Source: Lates calcarifer
Lineage: Eukaryota > Chordata > Actinopteri > Centropomidae
NCBI RefSeq assembly: GCF_001640805.2
Contig: NC_066842.1
Location: 25,111,894 to 25,175,893, forward strand
Direction of reading: 5' to 3'
DNA: 64,000 bases
A program made the position numbers and the translations under genes. Position 1 is the first letter of the stretch. Every line of letters starts with the position of its first letter. The notes under the pieces were generated by a model. It ran no database searches. It saw only the letters and a program-made list of their open reading frames with translations, and was not told the DNA's origin. Below are positions 10,748 through 23,043 of this stretch, piece by piece.

Positions 10748-12311
10748 TCACTGATTCTCAGATGATTGTTCATTAAAAGCTTTCTTAGCCCAATCCAGAG
10801 CCTGCCTCACACATAATGGTCCATAGGGAGTACCGACCCTGCAGAGAAATCAGTGGCAGAGTCAGTAATCACAGTTGGGTCTGGAAAGTTATTTTGATAT
10901 CACATTCAGATTTAAAGCCTCCATGTATAGAATTTCAGAATGTCTCACTTTGCTGACTCCTTGTGATAGAATTTAAAAAGTAAATAAATAAATAAAAATG
11001 AAAACTTGTCAGAGTGAAGGTGTTAGAGACTTACACAAATGCCTTTTCTGAACATCTTTTGTGAGTTTTGATGATGGAGATGATGTGTGGTTTTGGTATT
11101 CTTTTTGGAAAGAATTTAAAGCAGCATGATGCAGGTGACATTTCATTTGGTCCATGAGCTGTAAAAGAAAAAAATAATAATAACAGGGATCATTTAGACC
11201 TGTACACCTTCATTCAATAACATCTACATAGAACGAGTCAGTGGTTCTAAACCATAAAAATAATGCTCATAAGTCATCAGGCAGCAAAAGCAGTTCATGA
11301 CGAGTGTGTGAGTTGTTGTCATTATCAACGTATAGACTTTTAGGCAATATACTTATTGTCTACTTATTGTATATGTAATCTAATGTATATTAAATATATT
11401 TAATATAATTAAATATACTTGCACTGCAGCAGTCCTCTAAGAACAATAAATCAAATTCAGTCTAATGTCAGAATTATTCATAACAGTGTACAATAATTCA
11501 TGATGTAATGTAATTTTTTAATTTTCTGATTGACTCACCTTTAGTTGCTCATCCATCCATCCATTATCTATACCGCTTATCCGTGAGGGGTCACAGGGGG
11601 CTGGAGCCTGTCCCAGCTGTCATTGGGCGAGACGTGGGGTACACTCTTTACAGATCACCAGTCCATCACAGGGCCAACACATATAGACACAACCATTCAC
11701 ACTCACATTCACACCTACGGGCAATTTAGAGTTATCAATTAACCTGCATGTGTTTGGACTGCGGGAGGAACCAGGAGAGAACCTGGAGAAAACCCACGCA
11801 GGCACACGGAGAACATGTAAACTCTACACAGAGAAGCCCCGGGCTCGAACTCCCACAGTCCAAACACATGCAGGTTGAATGGTTGTTTGTCTATATGTGT
11901 TGGCCCTGTGATGGACTGGTGATCTGTACAGGGTGTACCCCACGTCTCGCCCAATGACAGCTGGGATAGGCTCCAGCCCTCCCACCGCCACCACGACCAT
12001 CACAAATAACCAGTATAGATAATGAATGAATGAATGATTTTATGTTACAGGTTTCACAAGAAATCAGTTTTAATATCGAGTTGAGTTCAAAGAAAAAACT
12101 TTTAACAATCAGACTTAATTTAGTTCTTTGTTGTGAACCTTTCTCATGAGGTAATTATGTGATAAAACTGTACAAAACATCACTGAGACCCTTCATCCTG
12201 AAAACTGAACACTATGACAGAGAGTAGACTGTCACACTTACGCATGGTGGTGCAGTGGTAAACAGTGAGCAGCAGCAGCAGCAGTCCCGCTGTAAAGCTC
12301 AGAGTCTTCAT
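10748..12311 (-). CDS. CC chemokine, copy 4 (complete, one leucine shorter)
   Basis: Minus-strand exons: 12311-12242, 11158-11035 and 10838-10748. Exon 1 is 70 bases rather than 73 because the CTG run has five codons instead of six, so the signal peptide has one leucine fewer and the protein 94 residues. The mature domain is identical to the other copies (CC pair, KRCSEKAF, GPLCVRQAL, LDWAKKAF). Splice sites are intact. Intron 1 holds the palindrome at 11550-12037. The upstream spacer (12312-14944) is of the full type with the promoter block intact. Confidence 0.87.
11550..12037. mobile_element. Palindromic SINE-type insertion in intron 1 of copy 4
   Basis: Same 488-bp inverted-repeat insertion. 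It shares the GGGAGG spacer variant with copy 2 rather than the GAGAAG variant of copies 1, 3, 5 and 6, which gives a marker of relatedness between units. Confidence 0.73.
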
Positions 12312-14944
12312 GGTGTCTCAGTGTAGAGCTGATGATTCTCTCCTGTCTTTGCTGTCTGAAGTGATTCACTCTGCTCACTGACTGTCTTATAGCAGCTTGC
12401 ATATATTTGTATCTGAAAGCTGGCCCGCCTCTTTAGTTGGAGGAACTTCCCCCTGCCCACTACTGTTTTACTGTGCATGTGTGATCATGAAATAAACTTG
12501 GAGAGACTATTTCTCTGTGTGAATTCTGCTTTCATTATACATATACATATACTTTCATTATAAATTCCCACAACAGTCTGTCAACCAAATAAATGTTAGT
12601 CAAATATTTACTCTCCTTCAAGCTCTGTTTTGGTCTTCAGTTTGGTGCTGGGCAGGTTTTGTACAGTAGATGCATTATGAGCTTTTTTTCAATGAAGCAT
12701 TTTGTTACAAAACTCACATACTATAGATGAACTTATTAAGTAAATGTGATATACACACACACAAAAAAACTGTTCTCTTGACAGATCACCAGCTGTACAG
12801 TGAGTTCTGTATTGGAGTATAGAAGTTCATTCTTGATTTCGGGGACAGTATGTGTGACAGAATCATCTTGAATCAAAACTCTGAAGTCGAGAGTTGTGTA
12901 TGATTTCACATTCAACGACTCAGAGGAGCATTAACCTATATCAGTGAAACGGCAGTGACCATGGAGACTGAGTGAACACCTGAGCAAAACTGGTCACAGC
13001 GTCCACCAGAAGCACTTTAAATGATCGATGGAGAGTTGGAGAATGATCAAAGACGACATTCACACCTGACACCAGAGATGATCTTTAAACAGAGACAGGA
13101 TGTAAAAGCTTCCACCTCAAAACATCAATATGGTCTTTTGTGATGGAGTAGTAATTATTCAGCGACTTACAAAAAGCAGTATGGATTTTCATTTAAATCA
13201 CTCTTTCTGTGTTTTGTACCAACTTGACTCTAAAGACCATCTGTTACATTTTGATTAAAGCTTGTGTCGGACCCCAAAGCAGACACAGGCAGGAACACTG
13301 GTGATGATGAAAGTAAGTGGCTTTAATGGATATTGAAGAGAGTACTGGGGGGGTAAAGATGAGGGACTGGGAGAACAGGAGACGCGTGACAGCCAGGTGA
13401 GTGTGAAGACCAGCAGGTGAAGGATATGGAGGTCGACAGGCTGTAGCAGGGAAATGGAATGACCCGGGAGGAGCAGTGGAGACCGGAGGCTTGAAGCAGG
13501 CAAATGGCCTGGCAGGGTATGGCAGCAAGAGGTGAGCAGCAGCAAGGGACCAGGTGAGTTCTGAGACTGGACTCAGTAGAGCACAAAAACCACTGGACAA
13601 CAAGACCTAGAGAAAAACAAGAAACACTAGAGACACAAGAAACACCAGAAACTACGGTGGCCCGGATGTGTTACCACGTGGTGAAGCAGAAACAACAATC
13701 GATGAGCTACAGGTGAAGCAGAAGATGCTCCACTCCTCCACACACAGAGAGCAGAGAGGCAGAGGCTCTAGGGAAGCAGAGGAAAATACCAGAAAACACT
13801 GGAGAGGCTCAGGTCACAGAAGGAACCATGACACTAACTACTGAAAGAGAAAATAACACAAGTCACTACGACCTGCAACACTACAGCCTTCCTTGGCCTG
13901 GTATGACCAGTCACACTCAGGACACACTGTGTTGTTGCATGTGCATGACAATTATCTTAATGAATGTGATATATTCAATAGTGATGATGTGAAGATGATG
14001 AAGAGATCTCCACTGACACTGTCTTTCTTGTATATAAGTATAAGTAAGTTTATTACAAAGAAGTTCAGCATTGATACAAGCACCGCGGTAGCTTATGAGA
14101 GGATCTGAGCCAATATTGATCTCTCCCCCTAACAGCTCTAAACATCAGTATATATAGGATAATTGTTTACATGTTTTATAATCTAGCGAAACATCCTGAC
14201 CTCATTCAATGACCTCTTATTACAAAAAAACAAGAGGAGGGAAGAAAAAGCCCCTCTCCCTAACACTTACATCAGACATTTTGTTGTTAATTTAATCATA
14301 AAATTTGTTGTTAACATTTTATCTTTTACATTTTCAGTGGCAGCAAATGAACTGCTCCATAAACCAAAGGCACACAGAATGACCCGGCATGTACAATATT
14401 TGCCAATCACAACATTTTATTGACAGATTCCAGAGAATCCTTAAGACTTTTATTATTATTATTAAGGTCAATGGGTTGTAGTTTTTTAATGTTATACTCA
14501 TAGATTAATGCTTGTAATTAAATTATTCCCCATGTGCCAGGTGTTTTAGGAAAAAAGCATAGTAATACTGTATAAGATGAATAGAATGTGGGGTAAATCG
14601 TGACCAAACAGCTTGTTTTTGCCCTAGCTCCCCATGGCAGGTAAATCCAGCCAAGGAAAACAGAATAACAAAACCTGAACTGCCAAAGTCAGTTCAGAGG
14701 TCAGGGTGAACTACAGATCAGCAGCCCAGCGGTGAGGTACTCATTTTACATGCATCAGTCAGAGGGGTGCATCAAGCCAGGATGATTTGTGAAGTAAAAC
14801 TTTAATGATTTAAAAGTAAAGCAGAACAAAGGTATATAGGATTAATAATAAAATGGTTAATGGTTAGTTAAATCATAGAATAATACAGGTTGTTAATGTC
14901 AGAGTTGAATCATGGCTGGAGGTGGAGTGGGTGGAGCTGTTTAT
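12312..14944. repeat. Spacer between copies 4 and 5
   Basis: The spacer has the promoter block, flank to about 13215, full-length TGTC...GACA repeat (13265-13833), LTR-like segment (13930-14265) and pre-gene sequence. The ~990-bp block is absent: GTTTTGTACCAACTTGACTC joins the flanks directly at about 13213. No gene is visible. Confidence 0.65.
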
Positions 14945-16511
14945 TCACTGATTCTCAGATGATTGTTCATTAAAAGCTTTCTTAGCCCAATCCAGAGCCT
15001 GCCTCACACATAATGGTCCATAGGGAGTACCGACCCTGCAGAGAAATCAGTGGCAGAGTCAGTAATCACAGTTGGGTCTGGAAAGTTATTTTGATATCAC
15101 ATTCAGATTTAAAGCCTCCATGTATAGAATTTCAGAATGTCTCACTTTGCTGACTCCTTGTGATAGAATTTAAAAAGTAAATAAATAAATAAAAATGAAA
15201 ACTTGTCAGAGTGAAGGTGTTAGAGACTTACACAAATGCCTTTTCTGAACATCTTTTGTGAGTTTTGATGATGGAGATGATGTGTGGTTTTGGTATTCTT
15301 TTTGGAAAGAATTTAAAGCAGCATGATGCAGGTGACATTTCATTTGGTCCATGAGCTGTAAAAGAAAAAAATAATAATAACAGGGATCATTTAGACCTGT
15401 ACACCTTCATTCAATAACATCTACATAGAACGAGTCAGTGGTTCTAAACCATAAAAATAATGCTCATAAGTCATCAGGCAGCAAAAGCAGTTCATGACGA
15501 GTGTGTGAGTTGTTGTCATTATCAACGTATAGACTTTTAGGCAATATACTTATTGTCTACTTATTGTATATGTAATCTAATGTATATTAAATATATTTAA
15601 TATAATTAAATATACTTGCACTGCAGCAGTCCTCTAAGAACAATAAATCAAATTCAGTCTAATGTCAGAATTATTCATAACAGTGTACAATAATTCATGA
15701 TGTAATGTAATTTTTTAATTTTCTGATTGACTCACCTTTAGTTACTCATCCATCCATCCATTATCTATACCGCTTATCCGTGAGGGGTCACAGGGGGCTG
15801 GAGCCTATCCCAGCTGTCATTGGGCGAGACGTGGGGTACACTCTGTACAGATCACCAGTCCATCACAGGGCCAACACATATAGACACAACCATTCACACT
15901 CACATTCACGCCTACAGGCAATTTAGAGTTATCAATTAACCTGCATGTGTTTGGACTGCGAGAAGAACCAGGAGAGAACCTGGAGAAAACCCACGCAGGC
16001 ACACGGAGAACATGTAAACTCTACACAGAGAAGCCCCGGGCTCGAACTCCCACAGTCCAAACACATGCAGGTTGAATGGTTGTTTGTCTATATGTGTTGG
16101 CCCTGTGATGGACTGGTGATCTGTACAGGGTGTACCCCACGTCTCGCCCAATGACAGCTGGGATAGGCTCCAGCCCCCCCACCGCCACCACGACCATCAC
16201 AAATAACCAGTATAGATAATGAATGAATGAATGATTTTATGTTACAGGTTTCACAAGAAATCAGTTTTAATATCGAGTTGAGTACAAAGAAAAAACTTTT
16301 AACAATCAGACTTAATTTAGTTCTTTGTTGTGAACCTTTCTCATGAGGTAATTATGTGATAAAACTGTACAAAACATCACTGAGACCCTTCATCCTGAAA
16401 ACTGAACACTATGACAGAGAGTAGACTGTCACACTTACGCATGGTGGTGCAGTGGTAAACAGTGAGCAGCAGCAGCAGCAGCAGTCCCGCTGTAAAGCTC
16501 AGAGTCTTTAT
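14945..16511 (-). pseudogene. CC chemokine copy 5, start codon ATG changed to ATA
   Basis: Minus-strand exons: 16511-16439, 15355-15232 and 15035-14945, with all splice sites and the four mature cysteines intact. The initiator is ATA: the plus strand reads GTCTTTATGG at 16505-16514, where every other copy reads GTCTTCATGG. The next in-frame ATG is codon 24, at the end of exon 1, so initiation there would remove the whole signal peptide. Unless initiation is non-canonical this copy should not give a secreted chemokine. It is otherwise identical in the coding exons, so the loss is recent or an assembly error. Confidence 0.75.
15747..16234. mobile_element. Palindromic SINE-type insertion in intron 1 of copy 5
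   Basis: Same 488-bp inverted repeat. Its sequence matches copy 1 closely, including the TTTAGTTACTCATCC left flank and the CACGCCTACAGG variant. Confidence 0.73.
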
Positions 16512-19500
16512 GGTGTCTCAGTGTAGAGCTGATGATTCTCTCCTGTCTTTGCTGTCTGAAGTGATTCACTCTGCTCACTGACTGTCTTATAGCAGCTTGC
16601 ATATATTTGTATCTGAAAGCTGGCCCGCCTCTTTAGTTGGAGGAACTTCCCCCTGCCCACTACTGTTTTACTGTGTATATGTGTGATCATGAAATAAACT
16701 TGGAGAGACTATTTCTCTGTGTGAATTCTGCTTTCATTATACATATACATATACTTTCATTATAAATTCCCACAGTCTGTCAACCAAATAAATGTTAGTC
16801 AAATATTTAATCTCCTTCAAGCTCTGTTTTGGTCTTCAGTTTGGTGCTGGGCAGGTTTTGCACAGTAGATGCATTATGAGCTTTTTTTCAATGAAGCATT
16901 TTGTTACAAAACTCACATACTATAGATGAACTTATTAAGTAAATGTGATATACACACACACAAAAAAACTGTTCTCTCGACAGATCACCAGCTGTACAGT
17001 GAGTTCTGTATTGGAGTATAGAAGTTCATTCTTGATTTCGGGGACAGTATGTGTGACAGAATCATCTTGAATCAAAACTCTGAAGTCGAGAGTTGTGTAT
17101 GATTTCACATTGAACGACTCAGAGGAGCATTAACCTACATCAGTGAAACAGCAGTGACCATGGAGACTGAGTGAACACCTGAGCAAAACTGGTCACAGCG
17201 TCCACCAGAAGCACTTTAAATGATCGATGGAGAGTTGGAGAATGATCAAAGACGACATTCACACCTGACACCAGAGATGATCTTTAAACAGAGACAGGAT
17301 GTAAAAGCTTCCACCTCAAAACATCAATATGGTCTTTTGTGATGGAGTAGTAATTATTCAGCGACTTACAAAAAGCAGTATGGATTTTCATTTAAATCAC
17401 TCTTTCTGTGTTTTGTGTGTCATTCTTCTGTCTTGTCTGTAAAGTTGTCAAAATGGGTGCTATCATTTTTAAAGACCTCATAGCAAGCCATACTGCATTT
17501 AACTAAACACCTTAGTTATATAACAAATAAGCCTTTGAATCTTTGAATCACATAAACTAAATGTTGTATACTGTGTTATATTATGTCCCTGCACTATATA
17601 AATGTATTGTAAACTAACCTAATCTCTAATCTAATCTAATCTAGCCATTTCTAAGATCATATAATCAACTCTAAAAACAGTAAGATTTCACTGTCTTTTC
17701 AGTAACCTAGATTAGGTTTAGCAGTTATTGTTGTGTTGTTATGTGCATTGGGTGAAGCAACATATTTGTGTTTAAGATAAAATTGCATGTACACAGTACA
17801 CAGCACTACAGATCAGCAGCATCTCTTGATGTTATCAGGGCGGAGGTTTACATGAGGCTGATGTAATCATGTTTGTTTCAAGCTGTGGTCACACACAGCC
17901 CCAAAAGAAAATGTACTTTGCGAAATCAACAACTTTCCATACAGGGAAGATCTAAATGCTAAAACCTCACTGATGTTATCGCCACAAAAAAGCACCATGT
18001 GGTGTAAGTGTGTGCGGAAGACTATTGCTCGAACTGCTGCAGATCATTTAAGTACTGATAAAAAATATATATACTGTACATTTACAAATTTCTTTAAAAA
18101 CTACAGAATACTTGACAGAATTTGACTTGAGAAACACATACTCAGGGTCAATATTCATTATATGAAGTATCACATTTAAAAAGGTGGGCTTGAAAGTACA
18201 CATTTTTGAATAATATCACATTCCATATCATTAACACAACTACATTAGTAAGTCATCTAACACCTTCACACATCTATACAGTACAAGTGGAACAAATTTT
18301 CACCAACTGAGACCTTTAGATCAATCGTTCATCCATTGTCTCTTATCTTTATTCACAGTATGTTACAGGGCTGGAAAGCTGATGTCTGTCATTTGTTTAT
18401 AGTTCAGGTGACTCTAAAGACCATCTGTTACATTTTGATTAAAACTTGTGTCGGACCCCAAAGCAGACACAGGCAGGAACACTGGTGATGATGAAAGTAA
18501 GTGGCTGTAGCAGGGGAATGGAATGACCCGGGAGGAGCAGTGGAGACCGGAGGCTTGAAGCAGGCAAATGGCCTGGCAGGGTATGGCAGCAAGGGACCAG
18601 GTGAGTTCTGAGACTGGACTCAGTAGAGCACAAAAACCACTGGACAACAAGACCTAGAGAAAAACAAGAAACACTAGAGACATAAGAAACACCAGAAACT
18701 ACGGTGGCCCGGATGTGTTACCACATGGTGAAGCTGAAACAATAATCGATGAGCTACAGGTGAAGCAGAAGATGCTCCACTCCTCCACACACAGAGAGCA
18801 GAGAGGCAGAGGCTCCAGGGAAGCAGAGGAAAATACCAGAAAACACTGGAGAGGCTCAGGTCACAGAAGGAACCATGACACTAACTATTGAAAGAGAAAA
18901 TAACACAAGTCACTACGACCTGCAACACTACAGCCTTCCTTGGCCTGGTATGACCAGTCACACTCAGGACACACTGTGTTGTTGCATGTGCATGACAATT
19001 ATCTTAATGAATGTGATATATTCAATAGTGATGATGTGAAGATGATGAAGAGATCTCCACTGACACTATCTTTCTTGTATATAAGTATAAGTAAGTTTAT
19101 TACAAAGAAGTTCAGCATCAATACAAGCACCGTGGTAGCTTATGAGAGGATCTGAGCCAATATTGATCTCTCCCCCTAACAGCTCTAAACATCAGTATAT
19201 ATAGGATAATTGTTTACATGTTTTATAATCTAGCGAAACATCCTGACCTCATTCAATGACCTCTTATTACAAAAAACAAGAGGAGGGGAGAAAAAAGCCC
19301 CTCTCCCTAACACTTACATCAGACATTTTGTTGTTAATTTAATCATAAAATTAGTTGTTAACATTTTATCTTTTACATTTTCAGTGGCAGCAAATGAACT
19401 GCTCCATAAACCGAATGCACACAGAATGACCCGGCATGTACAATATTTGCCAATCACAACATTTTATTGACAGATTCCAGAGAATCCTTAAGACTTTTAT

Positions 19501-21479
19501 TATTATTATTAAGGTCAAGGGGTTGTAGTTTTTTAATGTTATACTCATAGATTAATGCTTGTAATTAAATTATTCCCCATGTGCCAGGTGTTTTAGGAAA
19601 AAAGCATAGTAATACTGTACAAGATGAATAGAATGTGGGGTAAATCGTGACCAAACAGCTTGTTTTTGCCCTAGCTCCCCATGGCAGGTAAATCCAGCCA
19701 AGGAAAACAGAATAAGAAAACCTGAACTGCCAAAGTCAGTTCAGAGGTCAGGGTGAACTACAGATCAGCAGCCCAAACATCAATATGGTCTTTTGTGATG
19801 GAGTAGTAATTATTCAGCGACTTACAAAAAGCAGTATGGATTTTCATTTAAATCACTCTTTCTGTGTTTTGTACCAACTTGACTCTAAAGACCATCTGTT
19901 ACATTTTGATTAAAGCTTGTGTCGGACCCCAAAGCAGACACAGGCAGGAACACTGGTGATGATGAAAGTAAGTGGCTGTAGCAGGGAAATGGAGTGACCC
20001 GGGAGGAGCAGTGGAGACCGGAGGCTTGAAGCAGGCAAATGGCCTGGCAGGGTATGGCAGCAAGAGGTGAGCAGCAGCAAGGGACCAGGTGAGTTCTGAG
20101 ACTGGACTCAGTAGAGCACAAAAACCACTGGACAACAAGACCTAGAGAAAAACAAGAAACACTAGAGACACAAGAAACACCAGAAACTACGGTGGCCCGG
20201 ATGTGTTACCACGTGGTGAAGCAGAAACAACAATCGATGAGCTACAGGTGAAGCAGAAGATGCTCCACTCCTCCACACACAGAGAGCAGAGAGGCAGAGG
20301 CTCCAGGGAAGCAGAGGAAAATACCAGAAAACACTGGAGAGGCTCAGGTCACAGAAGGAACCATGACACTAACTATTGAAAGAGAAAATAACACAAGTCA
20401 CTACAACCTGCAACACTACAGCCTTCCTTGGCCTGGTATGACCAGTCACACTCAGGACACACTGTGTTGTTGCATGTGCATGACAATTATCTTAATGAAT
20501 GTGATATATTCAATGGTGATGATGTGAAGATGATGAAGAGATCTCCACTGACACTATCTTTCTTGTATATAAGTATAAGTAAGTTTATTACAAAGAAGTT
20601 CAGCATCAATACAAGCACCGCGGTAGCTTATGAGAGGATCTGAGCCAATATTGATCTCTCCCCCTAACAGCTCTAAACATCAGTATATATAGGATAATTG
20701 TTTACATGTTTTATAATCTAGCGAAACATCCTGACCTCATTCAATGACCTCTTATTACAAAAAAACAAGAGGAGGGGAGAAAAAGCCCCTCTCCCTAACA
20801 CTTACATCAGACATTTTGTTGTTAATTTAATCATAAAATTAGTTGTTAACATTTTATCTTTTACATTTTCAGTGGCAGCAAATGAACTGCTCCATAAACC
20901 AAAGGCACACAGAATGACCCGGCATGTACAATATTTGCCAATCACAACATTTTATTGACAGATTCCAGAGAATCCTTAAGACTTTTATTATTATTATTAA
21001 GGTCAATGGGTTGTAGTTTTTTAATGTTATACTCATAGATTAATGCTTGTAATTAAATTATTCCCCATGTGCCAGGTGTTTTAGGAAAAAAGCATAGTAA
21101 TACTGTATAAGATGAATAGAATGTGGGGTAAATCGTGACCAAACAGCTTGTTTTTGCCCTAGCTCCCCATGGCAGGTAAATCCAGCCAAGGAAAACAGAA
21201 TAAGAAAACCTGAACTGCCAAAGTCAGTTCAGAGGTCAGGGTGAACTACAGATCAGCAGCCCAGCGGTGAGGTACTCATTTTACATTCATCAGTCAGAGG
21301 GGTGCATCAAGCCAGGATGATTTGTGAAGTAAAACTTTAATGATTTAAAAGTAAAGCAGAACAAAGGTATATAGGATTAATAATAAAATGGTTAATGGTT
21401 AGTTAAATCATAGAATAATACAGGTTGTTAATGTCAGAGTTGAGTCATGGCTGGAGGTGGAGTGGGTGGAGCTGTTCAT
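16512..21479. repeat. Spacer between copies 5 and 6 with a duplicated spacer segment
   Basis: The spacer runs through promoter block, flank, the ~990-bp block (about 17419-18408), the deleted TGTC...GACA repeat (18449-18880) and an LTR-like segment (18977-19312). At about 19774 it jumps back: GATCAGCAGCCC is followed by AAACATCAATATGG, which in other units lies before the repeat. A second deleted repeat (19920-20368) and LTR-like segment (20465-20800) follow. A whole gene is missing between the two spacer halves. No gene is seen. Confidence 0.7.
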
Positions 21480-23043
21480 TCACTGATTCTCAGATGATTG
21501 TTCATTAAAAGCTTTCTTAGCCCAATCCAGAGCCTGCCTCACACATAATGGTCCATAGGGAGTACCGACCCTGCAGAGAAATCAGTGGCAGAGTCAGTAA
21601 TCACAGTTGGGTCTGGAAAGTTATTTTGATATCACATTCAGATTTAAAGCCTCTATGTATAGAATTTCAGAATGTCTCACTTTGCTGACTCCTTGTGATA
21701 GAATTTAAAAAGTAAATAAATAAATAAAAATGAAAACTTGTCAGAGTGAAGGTGTTAGAGACTTACACAAATGCCTTTTCTGAACATCTTTTGTGAGTTT
21801 TGATGATGGAGATGATGTGTGGTTTTGGTATTCTTTTTGGAAAGAATTTAAAGCAGCATGATGCAGGTGACATTTCATTTGGTCCATGAGCTGTAAAAAA
21901 AAAAAATAATAATAACAGGGATCATTTAGACCTGTACACCTTCATTCAATAACATCTACATAGAACGAGTCAGTGGTTCTAAACCATAAAAATAATGCTC
22001 ATAAGTCATCAGGCAGCAAAAGCAGTTCATGACGAGTGTGTGAGTTGTCATTATCAACGTATAGACTTTTAGGCAATATACTTATTGTCTACTTATTGTA
22101 TATGTAATCTAATGTATATTAAATATATTTAATATAATTAAATATACTTGCACTGCAGCAGTCCTCTAAGAACAATAAATCAAATTCAGTCTAATGTCAG
22201 AATTATTCATAACAGTGTACAATAATTCATGATGTAATGTAATTTTTTAATTTTCTGATTGACTCACCTTTAGTTGCTCATCCATCCATCCATTATCTAT
22301 ACCGCTTATCCGTGAGGGGTCACAGGGGGCTGGAGCCTGTCCCAGCTGTCATTGGGCGAGACGTGGGGTACACTCTGTACAGATCACCAGTCCATCACAG
22401 GGCCAACACATATAGACACAACCATTCACATTCACATTCACACCTACAGGCAATTTAGAGTTATCAATTAACCTGCATGTGTTTGGACTGCGAGAAGAAC
22501 CAGGAGAGAACCTGGAGAAAACCCACGCAGGCACACGGAGAACATGTAAACTCTACACAGAGAAGCCCCGGGCTCGAACTCCCACAGTCCAAACACATGC
22601 AGGTTGAATGGTTGTTTGTCTATATGTGTTGGCCCTGTGATGGACTGGTGATCTGTACAGGGTGTACCCCACGTCTCGCCCAATGACAGCTGGGATAGGC
22701 TCCAGCCCCCCCACCGCCACCACGACCATCACAAATAACCAGTATAGATAATGAATGAATGAATGATTTTATGTTACAGGTTTCACAAGAAATCAGTTTT
22801 AATATCGAGTTGAGTACAAAGAAAAAACTTTTAACAATCAGACTTAATTTAGTTCTTTGTTGTGAACCTTTCTCATGAGGTAATTATGTGATAAAACTGT
22901 ACAAAACATCACTGAGACCCTTCATCCTGAAAACTGAACACTATGACAGAGAGTAGACTGTCACACTTACGCATGGTGGTGCAGTGGTAAACAGTGAGCA
23001 GCAGCAGCAGCAGCAGTCCCGCTGTAAAGCTCAGAGTCTTCAT
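21480..23043 (-). CDS. CC chemokine, copy 6 (complete)
   Basis: Minus-strand exons: 23043-22971, 21890-21767 and 21570-21480. The ATG is intact, there are seven signal leucines, four mature cysteines and the LDWAKKAF C-terminal helix, and the 95-residue product matches copies 2 and 3. The exon 2 acceptor is preceded by a longer T run than in the other copies. Intron 1 holds the palindrome at 22279-22766. The upstream flank differs from the other units by about 45 bp near 23390-23430 (CATGGTTTTGTGAGTTGCAG) and by GTGCTGTTTTG in place of GTGCTGGGCAGG. As the outermost copy it may retain the ancestral upstream sequence. Confidence 0.87.
22279..22766. mobile_element. Palindromic SINE-type insertion in intron 1 of copy 6
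   Basis: Same insertion and same boundaries as in the other five copies; GAGAAG spacer variant. Confidence 0.73.
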
